Positions 1-6,900 of a stretch of 10,596 bases of DNA are shown here, in pieces. The notes under the pieces were generated by a model that saw only the letters and a list, made by a program, of their open reading frames with translations, was not told where the DNA came from and did not search any database. The stretch's first letter is position 1; each line of letters begins with the position of its first letter. The position numbers and the translations under genes are program-made. This DNA comes from Asterionellopsis glacialis. Its lineage: Eukaryota; Bacillariophyta; Plagiogrammaphyceae; Rhaphoneidales; Asterionellopsidaceae. The stretch covers positions 1 through 10,596 of the forward strand of contig WKLE02002811.1 in NCBI GenBank assembly GCA_014885115.2, read 5' to 3'.

Positions 1-40
1 AATGAATGAATGAATGAATGAATGAATGAATGAATGAATG
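1..40. repeat. AATG tetranucleotide microsatellite
   Basis: About ten tandem copies of the tetranucleotide AATG fill the first 40 bases, and the array probably continues to the left outside the window. A shorter, impure array of the same motif lies at 4158-4180, so the two arrays bracket the inverted-repeat block. Confidence 0.95.
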
Positions 41-47
41 ACATTTA

Positions 48-379
48 CATTTAGACTTGCCAACAGCACATCTCAAAATACAATCAATAGTAGGCATTAT
101 TTTGATTGTTTCTTTTTGTCATAATATCCTGTAGGTCTATATCAAAGTAAATTTCTTACATAATAAATAAAAAAATGGAAATTAGATATAACATATTATC
201 TTTGACCTAAAAATCCTTTTACTTCAAATATTACTTACCAACTTATTGAGTCAAAAGTATCATCATTTTCTTCATCATCTGAATAGTCAAATGAAATACT
301 ATCTGAACTGTTAGTTTCACCTTTATTATTAATGATGCTTTGGCTTACCTTATTACTGTAATCATATGCCACTTCATTT
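48..379. repeat. Left arm of large imperfect inverted repeat
   Basis: Read on the minus strand, this arm matches 2874-3262 read on the plus strand, over coding sequence, the GTAAGT splice donor, the intron and the beginning of the next exon. Shared landmarks include the stretch around GGCATATGATTACAG, the acidic region ending in SISW, the TATAGACCTACAGGA acceptor region and the stretch around GGCAAGTCTAAATG. The left arm is shorter mainly because it lacks 54 bases found in the right arm just before SISW. The arms are diverged by scattered substitutions and small indels, so the duplication is not recent. Confidence 0.9.
129..238 (-). other. Predicted spliceosomal intron in left arm (110 bp)
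   Basis: On the minus strand, GTAAGT begins at 238 directly after the SISW codons, and a pyrimidine-poor but clear CTACAG ends at 129. The corresponding donor and acceptor sequences are conserved in the right arm at 3069-3175, whereas the intron interior differs by several indels and substitutions. Conservation of both ends in two diverged copies supports a genuine intron. Splicing in the simplest way puts a TGA four codons into the next exon in both copies. Confidence 0.6.
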
Positions 380-840
380 GTTTTAGCTGCATTAGCTTTA
401 AACATAGCAACAACAACCTATTGAATAGCATTGTTAACACCATTGTGCCTAGTAGCTATGGGTTTTTTTTACTACACCATTGTAAGTGTTCCAGAACATC
501 CACTTGTCTTCAGGTGCTGTTAGAAATGATTCCAAGCTGCTTGTTTTTTTGTTAGTTCCACAACTTCATTCATAAGATGTTCTCTTTTTCTTTTTTTCAC
601 CCTTGTAATACTTTGAGTTTTTTTTGTATGCTGCAACAACTCTCTTTCTAATTTGCGCTTCTTCTTTAGATCATGGTCGCTCAACCATTTTCCAACCTTT
701 TCACCCTTTTCATTTGTGTAGTCATACCAATGATGCTTGTGCATATGAATTGGAGTACTCTTAGGGTATACAGGTTGTTTCTTAGGATCATCATCAATGT
801 ATTCTTCAGGGCAATCAAATTCTGATTCAGACTCTTGATC

Positions 841-962
841 ATTGTCTTCAGGGTTTTCTTTAGTATCGGAAGCCTTATCAGTAGATTTCTTTTTCCAAGA
901 AAATTGTCTTCAGGGATTTGTTTAGTGTCAACAACCTGATCAGTAGATTTCTTTTTCCAAGA
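841..962. repeat. Tandem duplication, period 62 bp, in coding region
   Basis: Two consecutive copies begin with ATTGTCTTCAGGG at 841 and at 903, and each ends in ATTTCTTTTTCCAAG. An extra partial copy of the 15-base end follows at about 961-975. On the minus strand the unit encodes a WKKKSTD...DTK..PEDN module. Because 62 is not a multiple of three, the second unit is read in a different frame from the first, which explains the frame change inside the minus-strand gene around 900. Confidence 0.85.
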
Positions 963-1825
963 TTTCTTTTTCCAAGATTCTTTGTCAGGAGATGGTTTTT
1001 CATCCGAGAGATCATTTAATTCAGACCTTTGATCATTGTCTTGTTGGTTCTCTTTCTTGCTACCTGGACATTTTTGAAAAGGGTGTTCATCTTTTTTTAA
1101 ATCTGATGGTTTCTCTTGAATAGGGTGTTCATCACTTTTTGAATCTGGTGGTTGATATTGAGTAATGAGATTTGATGGGTCTTCTTGATTATCTGTGGAA
1201 ATTGCCAAATCCAGTGCTGTATGCTCTGTTGTGTCACAGTATATATCAGTAACTTTATCCTTTTTGCCAGTGTCAGAGAGAACTTTGGAATATGATCCTT
1301 GCAAGTTAAGAATCCTGCATGCTATATCCAGTCTCCAGAGCTCGATATCCACAATCTTTCCCATGCCCCATTCTTCTTTTCCAAGTGCTATTTCTTCCAT
1401 AAAAATACACTGATGCAAACCACAAGAACTAGTGTCATCCTGCATACAACTTCTCTGTTTGTTCCATCTTGAGATTCTTTCTATAGTAGAAACACCAAAC
1501 AGGGTTATTAAGAAAGCTTAAACGTTACTTGTTCTTGCTTCAGTCAGAGATGACTTTTTGGAGGTTGCCAAGGTATCATGAATATCATATTTAACAACAT
1601 GTTGTGCAGTTCTTGTCTTTCCTTTAGAAGCAACAAGACTTGATGATCTTTTCACACTGACACCAATCCAATGTATTTCTCTATCTGGCCAGAGTGAGAA
1701 ATATACCATGCGATAGTGAAGGGTACAAAAAAATTTACATCTGAAGAGGATTTACTGGTGGAATTTTTCAACAAATTTCTTGGAATTCTGTTTGAGTTTC
1801 TTGAAAATTGTCAAGAACTTCTTTC

Positions 1826-2551
1826 CTAAGTGATAGCCATTTTTTTATCAATCTTACAATAATAGTTGCTAGCAAAAGATTTCTTGGAGATGTCTTTAAC
1901 ACCTGCTTTTAAAGAACGGTTCAACTCTTGGATTTGACAATCATCAGGATACCAGTATTGATGCTCAAAGGATAAACAGAAAGGAGCATGTAAAAAGGGG
2001 CTCTTCTTCCTTTTGTCTGGAACCCACTTGACACAGGTTGAATGATTTGTTTCCTCACAGCTTATGCATTTGAGGACTTTTCTTCCATAAAAATGTGTGT
2101 GTACACTAACAATGTCTTTGTCATTGGCATATTTGGAAGATCTTCTACAATGACACAAATTTGGAGCAACTCTTTCATTATCGCAACTCTCACAAACAAC
2201 AATCTTGGGATGCTGTTTCACATAAGCTGTCAAACCAAGTAACCATCTTGAACAATTTGTATCTTCATCATCCAAGTACCTACAGCATTTGACATGGCAG
2301 GGTTGTAAACAGTACAAACTTTTCAGGTCATGGTGAACTTGATTATCTGATTTTTCACAGCTGCCACAAACAAAAGCTACATCACTATCTTTTCTTTGCT
2401 TTCCCAAAGGTAGTGGTTTTAAAGCTGATAGTGTTTCTTGTTCAATACCATATTTGAAGTTGGCTTTGCCAGAAACGATGTTCATATAAAAACATTGGCA
2501 AGAATTGAAGAAACAATTTCTTTGTATAAAAGAGAAGGAGTTTTTACCCAT
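1826..2551 (-). CDS. Cys/His-rich putative zinc-binding protein (PHD/RING-like), probable fragment
   Basis: This 241-residue ORF is the longest one in the left block that is not antisense. It carries ordered metal-ligand-like residues: C62-x2-C65, C81-x3-C85 with H86, C89 and C90, C120-x2-C123, C133-x-C135, C152-x2-C155, H160-x2-C163 and C182. The spacing resembles treble-clef modules of the PHD/RING type, but it does not fit either consensus exactly, so I name only the fold class. Such modules usually bind histone tails or other proteins in the nucleus. The ATG at 2551 is tentative, because the frame stays open for roughly 25 codons upstream. The 3' end is probably artificial: a run of seven T at 1840-1846 (A on the coding strand) precedes the stop, and removing one base extends the frame through the coherent stretch LSLRKEVLDNFQETQTEFQE. 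It is likely the 5' part of a longer broken gene that continues to the left. Confidence 0.5.
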   Translation of the reverse strand: MGKNSFSFIQRNCFFNSCQCFYMNIVSGKANFKYGIEQETLSALKPLPLGKQRKDSDVAFVCGSCEKSDNQVHHDLKSLYCLQPCHVKCCRYLDDEDTNCSRWLLGLTAYVKQHPKIVVCESCDNERVAPNLCHCRRSSKYANDKDIVSVHTHFYGRKVLKCISCEETNHSTCVKWVPDKRKKSPFLHAPFCLSFEHQYWYPDDCQIQELNRSLKAGVKDISKKSFASNYYCKIDKKMAIT

Positions 2552-2645
2552 TACATGGTTTACAAATATAAAAGAAATGAATTCAAATAGATTTTTATAT
2601 CACATATTATTGTCAATGGAAAGTTTTAAGATGAACAACAACTTA

Positions 2646-2857
2646 TGGCATGTGGAAATATCAGAAATGCTTTCATAAATGCAAAATTATTTGATCGAAA
2701 TTATCCTATATATAGTATCAAGAAAATCATGAACAACTTTGACATATTCCAGGAGGTACTGTACAATTTCATGCATATCTAGTTGCTAGCAAAAATATTT
2801 TAGATGAAGCTCTGTTGAATGATTCTAATATTGCAATATATAGATTACCTTCATTTT
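2646..2857 (+). pseudogene. Possible upstream exons of the plus-strand duplicated gene
   Basis: Just upstream of the right inverted-repeat arm there are two coding-like stretches. A 48-codon ORF at 2646-2792 begins MACGNIRNAFINAKLFDRNY. An overlapping stretch from about 2753 reads VQFHAYLVASKNILDEALL and stops at 2858, six codons before the AYDYSNK exon in the same frame. A TTCCAG acceptor-like sequence lies near 2753. I recognise no family. Their only support is amino-acid composition and position, so this is a weak call. Confidence 0.25.
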
Positions 2858-2873
2858 TATAATGCAGCTTAAA

Positions 2874-3262
2874 AAATGAAATGGCATATGATTACAGCAA
2901 TAAGGAAAGCCAAAGAATCATTGATAATAAAGGTGAAACTAACAGTTCAGATAGTATTACTTTTGACTATTCAGATGATGAAGACATTGATGATACTTTT
3001 GACAACATCCCTGCAGATGAAAACAAAATGTCTACTTTAAGTGGAAGCCAAGGCCACTCAATTAGTTGGTAAGTAATATTTGAAGAACAAGGATTTTAAA
3101 GTCAAAAATAATATGCTATATCTATTTTTTTTTGGAATTATTTTGTAAGAAACTTACTATGATATAGACCTACAGGACATCATGACCAAAAGAAACAATC
3201 AAAATAATGCCTACTATTTTTTATGATTGTATTTTGAGATGTGTTGTTGGCAAGTCTAAATG
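2874..3262. repeat. Right arm of large imperfect inverted repeat
   Basis: This is the inverted counterpart of 48-379, separated from it by about 2.5 kb. It includes the acidic exon (2881-3068), the intron (3069-3175) and the start of the next exon. It holds 54 additional in-frame bases (encoding the 18-residue stretch from NIPADEN to GSQGH) relative to the left arm. Similarity ends abruptly near GGCAAGTCTAAATG at 3262, after which the plus-strand gene continues while the left side runs into the AATG array. Confidence 0.9.
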
Positions 3263-4084
3263 GAAACATCTTATCAGACAAAATGAGCCTATCAGTAACT
3301 TAGTGTCAGCATCAGATGAGGCATTTGCATTTTTGTTGCTTTTAATTAGTTGGAAGAGATGGGAATTTATATTCCAACATAATCCACCTAATCCAAGAAA
3401 AGTCAAAGCTTGCTATACCAAAGTCCAACATTAAGGCAACACAAGTTTTGATGGATGGACTACTGCAGGACTTCTTAAGTACAATAGCCTTATTTATGAT
3501 GTAATCAAAGACAGAAAGAAAAATGCAGTGTTTGACAAAGTCTACATCACAAGTTTGACCCAAAAGTGCTTGCCGTAGTGGAATGGTAAACGCAAGTTTC
3601 AAGTTTTGAGTGAAGATGCCAAGCAACATAAGCAAATTGTTGTCTTTAATGGATACAGGGAGACTGAAAATGATTTTTACAATAGGCTTAAAAAAACAAT
3701 TGAAAATGAACAAGAAGACAACCAAGCAAAGCAACTCTTTCAGCCATCACCCTCTTGGACAACAACTACTACCATTGTGTCACAGGGTTCACCATTATTT
3801 GTCCCTAGCTCTTTAGTTCCATCAGTACCAGTTGCTAGCATGAATGGTGAACTTAAAGAAAGTGTACTAAGTACCAAAACATCAGTGGATCGTAAGTCTA
3901 AAACATTAGTTACTGATACCAAAGAGGTGAAGGTTAAACAGGAACTCATTTTTGATGAAAACAAAAACAAAAATAATGCAAAGTTAAACATGAAGCTGGA
4001 GCAATGAATAACAGAAAAACTTGGGCACAAACTCAACCAGTGGCAAATTCCTTACGTAAACAAGCTCAATATTTAGAGAGGTAA
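2881..4084 (+). pseudogene. Decayed multi-exon gene of unknown function, repeated protist-type protein
   Basis: Exon one encodes an acidic Ser/Asp-rich segment from MAYDYSNK to SISW. A 107-base intron follows. After it a single frame runs from 3207 to 4009 with internal stops at 3432-3434 (TAA) and 3576-3578 (TAG). It contains SKWKHLIRQNEPISNLVS, SDEAFAFLLL, ISWKRWEF, FDGWTTAGLLKYNSLIYDV and a Gln/Lys-rich tail. A final frameshift restores RKTWAQTQPVANSLRKQAQY and ends at the TAA at 4082-4084. The pattern 'KWK...SDEAFA..L...SW..W', then 'GW...G...YN.L...V..DR', resembles a domain I associate with multicopy proteins of diatoms and other algae. That is recollection, and no function is known to me. 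The stops in an otherwise coherent frame indicate a pseudogene. The first part is duplicated on the opposite strand at 48-379. Confidence 0.6.
3069..3175 (+). other. Predicted spliceosomal intron in right arm (107 bp)
   Basis: GTAAGT at 3069-3074 follows the SISW codons and CTACAG ends at 3175. The interior is AT-rich with stops in all frames. The inverted copy at 129-238 preserves the same donor and acceptor, which supports the intron call. Confidence 0.6.
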
Positions 4085-4157
4085 ATTTTGGCCCTTTTTG
4101 GCCTTATTTCATTAGTATTAGGATATATGGTTTTTAGGATAATCAGTGCCTTTTCTT

Positions 4158-4180
4158 GAATGAATGGATGAATGAATGAG
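4158..4180. repeat. Short imperfect AATG/GATG tetranucleotide array
   Basis: Five to six units of GAATGAATGGATGAATGAATGAG, in the same orientation as the array at 1-40. It lies about 75 bases after the end of the plus-strand pseudogene. Confidence 0.85.
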
Positions 4181-4599
4181 AAAATAATGCATTGTGACAT
4201 TTAAAAAAATAATATTAAAAAAATTATTTGAGTACATATGTGTTTTTGCAACATCATTGCCAAAAAAGTGAATGTGATGCAAATATATAAGAAACGGAGA
4301 AAGCAGTCAAAGTATGAGTATAAAATAATATATGTTACTTGTGTACAAGCTTGTGTGTCACAGGAACTAAATTTATGTTTCTAATGGCAAAAAATCATAT
4401 CACCTGTACAAATTTACTATGTCTCTTGGTACCTGAAAATCTGCACACTTCGAGCATAAAATAAATTCAATGGACAGACCAAAATTATGCACAAAACGTG
4501 CATTGATTTAGTTCACTCCCTGTTTTGTGCTGGGGCATAATTTTTTCCTTACTTATGGGAGAAAATTATGCCCATAAGGTGATATGAAATTATGTGCAG
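4181..4599. other. AT-rich intergenic stretch without a recognisable gene
   Basis: I see no coherent reading frame on either strand. The stretch contains A/T runs and one inverted repeat at 4481-4544, described separately. Confidence 0.6.
4481..4544. repeat. Hairpin-like inverted repeat
   Basis: AAAATTATGC plus ACAAAAC at 4481-4497 is matched in inverse orientation by GTTTTGTGC, a few extra bases, and GCATAATTTT at 4522-4544. A further direct copy of AAAATTATGC begins near 4562. This could be a fragment of a small inverted-repeat element. No target duplication is evident. Confidence 0.5.
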
Positions 4600-4790
4600 A
4601 GTGGCATGGGATTCCCTTCTGATGTTTTCTACTTTGTATGTTATTTGCAAATCCAATAACACAACATAAAAGTGCCCATGGTCATAAATTTTTTGAATAT
4701 GTTTGATTTGATTTTGTCTTTCCACAAGATTTTGGGTTTCCCCAATGTATGCAACACTTGGTTTTTTGCAGGTGTATTATCTTGTGGTAA
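4600..4790 (-). pseudogene. GIY-YIG endonuclease domain remnant
   Basis: On the minus strand the frame covering the YIG codons (4741-4749) reads PSVAYIGETQNLVER and continues through an HGHFYVVLL strand-like segment. The YIG tripeptide, the acidic residue after it and an arginine ten residues after the YIG glycine fit the GIY-YIG core of YIG-x(n)-L-x2-R. The first GIY half is weak (a YTC in the equivalent place), and the usual histidine a few residues after the arginine is not obvious. GIY-YIG domains cut DNA in homing endonucleases, UvrC and Penelope-type retroelements. Here it appears to be the C-terminal domain of the helicase relic. Confidence 0.6.
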
Positions 4791-6801
4791 AAGAACATCA
4801 ACAGGTCAAAATGGATGAGAACATTGGTTTATGATAGATGTTGAGCAATTATTTGAATGTTGGTTTGTTTCATTGATTAGTACCTCAAGCGTATTCCATA
4901 TATATGATGTATATTGAGTATTAATCTCCAGCGTTTGGAGCAACAAAGCTTTACCAGTCGCTTCATGTTGTGGTAACTCTTTCTTGTACATGACAATAAT
5001 ACAACAACTTGTGCTTGTTCCCACAAATTGGAATTCATGTTTGGTTACAAAAACTTTTGTTGCCATGTATGGTTAATGTTTATCCCATGATGGCATGTAG
5101 TGTACATGAAAAATGTGGTCTTAAACCACAAAGATGTTGTTAAGCATATTTGTTGTAACCTATGTTTATCAGATTTCTTGGAGGCACTCCTACTTTTTGT
5201 TCAGTCTATCCATTGTTGAATAATTCTTCTTTTGACAAATTTGTTTGTAATATTGTTTTTGAGGCAGGTGGTGCAACAATCATTTTATTGGTTTAAACTT
5301 GTCAATTGTATCTTGAGATGGTATTTCACTAAGAATGGCCAATTGAGTTGTAGAGATTTTATCTTTGTTGATGTAAGTTAATACATATAATAAGTCTTGA
5401 TAAAATTCACATGATATTCTGGTTGTTTTGTATATCTATTCAATTTTTGAATAGTTGTTGCTTCAGCACATATATATTGACCATTTAAGGTTGATTCATT
5501 ATCCTCAGGTTTACTAATTAAAGCATATGATCTTGAATTTAATTTGTTCATTCATGCTTGTGTTTGTTTTTCAACAGGTTTTTGATGTCCAAAAACAAAA
5601 ATTGTTTCTTTTGGTATTCTTTTGTCATCAAATGATTTAACAAATTGGAAAGTGTTCTTAATCAAGTACAAAAATTTGTTTTCTATCAATTCAGTAAATT
5701 CATTTGGGAATCATCTTGTAATTGCCTGAATTCTGCTATATGATATACCTTGAGCAGCTCTAACAGAATGACAGAGATGTGCAAATCTAAAACTTGTCAT
5801 CATATGTGAAGATATCATTGGTGGTTGATCTTGAATTGGCAGTAATTGTAAAATATCCTGTCTGCTGCTAATGCTTCCCATAAATTCATTTGATTTCCTC
5901 ATCTTTCAAAAATAGTATCCATCATTTCTCTTAATTGTTGTTCTGTTTTTTTTTTAATTGTTTCTTGCATACCACTATCATCACTTCTTTTTTTCAAACA
6001 GTAAGTTGATATAGCCTTTGTTTTCACTAGGGGGGTTGAATTCCTTGATGTAAACAGAGCTTTGCTAGCATTTCTCATGTCATGTAGGTGGACAGCCTTC
6101 AAAAGTTGTAAAACTGTCTTGTGCCTAGAACTCCTTGGTTTATCACAATTCCTTTTCACAGCATGTCGATTGCTGTTCAATGGTATGGATGGCATCTTTT
6201 TTGGTGTATTGTAATTACTAATTAGGGACAGATAACAGTTGCATTATTGTCATTATCATCCAATTTGTTTGTGTCAATGTGCTGCTGAAGCAAAAGTTGA
6301 AAATGGACTTTCTGTAGATTTCTACGTATATATGATACTGGGATTGTTCATCTGTCATAGATCGTCAATACTCTGTTTTGGTACCATTTTTGGAAATGTA
6401 CCAGTTCTATAGTTTTGTCACAGTGGGGTTTTTCTGGACACCATAATGATGGATGAGAAGTACCTGGTAGAGGGAGATTAAAAGGGTCCATTGCAAGGAA
6501 GATAGTGTCCTTCTTCTCTTGATTGAAATGGTCATTGACCTTATCTTTGTCATTGTTAGTAGCAATGAGAGTAGAAATGCATGTACAGGTATGTTGTCAT
6601 CAAAGTCATTGGTAGGTAGATTTTCAAAGAATTGCTTCTAAGTAGACAGAAAACTAGATCCATTATTATATATGAGGCAGATAAGCAAAAGTAACCCACA
6701 TTGGACCAAGGAGGTATAAATTTAATAGGAGGTGAAACTCTGTAGAAACCAGGCATAGACATTTGAACATACATCACAGGCTTTTTAGAAATGCCTCTCA
6801 T
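4600..6801 (-). pseudogene. Degenerate helicase-like protein with C-terminal GIY-YIG nuclease
   Basis: Coherent protein stretches follow one another leftward in several frames. In order they are GFYRVSPPIKFIPPWSNVGY (near 6700), KKDTIFLAMDPFNLPLPG, WYQNRVLTIYDR with a TGA at 6348-6350, NLQKVHFQLLLQQHIDTNK, the 98-residue ORF at 5899-6195 (SSRHKTVLQLLKAVHLHDMR), FRFAHLCHSVRAAQGISYSR (about 5800), FVKSFDDKRIPKETIFVF (about 5620), PPASKTILQTNLSKEEL (about 5260), RPHFSCTLHAIMG followed by a stop and TL (about 5100), and AYIGETQNLVER (about 4740). The 'CTLHAIMG.TL' stretch resembles motif V of Pif1/SF1 helicases (T.HK.QG.TL). The last part matches GIY-YIG. I associate this order with repeated helicase/GIY-YIG proteins of algae and marine invertebrates, probably mobile-element-borne. 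No Walker A motif is seen, so the 5' part is missing or lies elsewhere. Many stops and frameshifts make it non-functional. Confidence 0.55.
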
Positions 6802-6900
6802 AGAACCAGTACTAGAGCGCTCATTGTGTAAATTGATATATATTCAAATTCTAGATTTTTTTTCTTTTCTCACTCCAATTTGTCTTACTAAAAAACCTGC

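Larger units (their letters stand above)
48..1735 (-). pseudogene. Decayed Lys/Glu-rich protein gene ending in the duplicated acidic exon
   Basis: I do not recognise this protein. Reading leftward, one frame runs from about 1735 to about 900 with a single in-frame TAA at 1518-1520, joining the segment containing YFSLWPDREIHWIGVS to a long hydrophilic region with SDEHP and ESWKKKSWKKKS repeats. A 62-base tandem duplication then shifts the frame. The next frame continues through IHMHKHHWYDY, a basic coiled-coil-like Lys/Arg/Glu stretch and TKKQAAWNHF, to a stop at 520. Beyond it the same frame stays readable with further stops and enters the left inverted-repeat arm as AYDYSNK, an acidic SDDEE region and SISW, followed by a GTAAGT donor. 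Low-complexity charged composition suggests a nuclear or nucleic-acid-associated protein, but that is inference. It lies downstream of the Cys-rich ORF at 1826-2551 on the same strand and may once have been part of one multi-exon gene with it. Confidence 0.55.

Noticed and set aside
2042..2242. 66-codon plus-strand ORF
   Set aside because: It is antisense to the Cys-rich ORF and has no supporting features.
3342..4036. Minus-strand ORFs with hydrophobic content
   Set aside because: They are antisense to the coherent plus-strand frame of the 2881-4084 pseudogene, and their hydrophobicity comes from reading Lys/Glu codons backwards.
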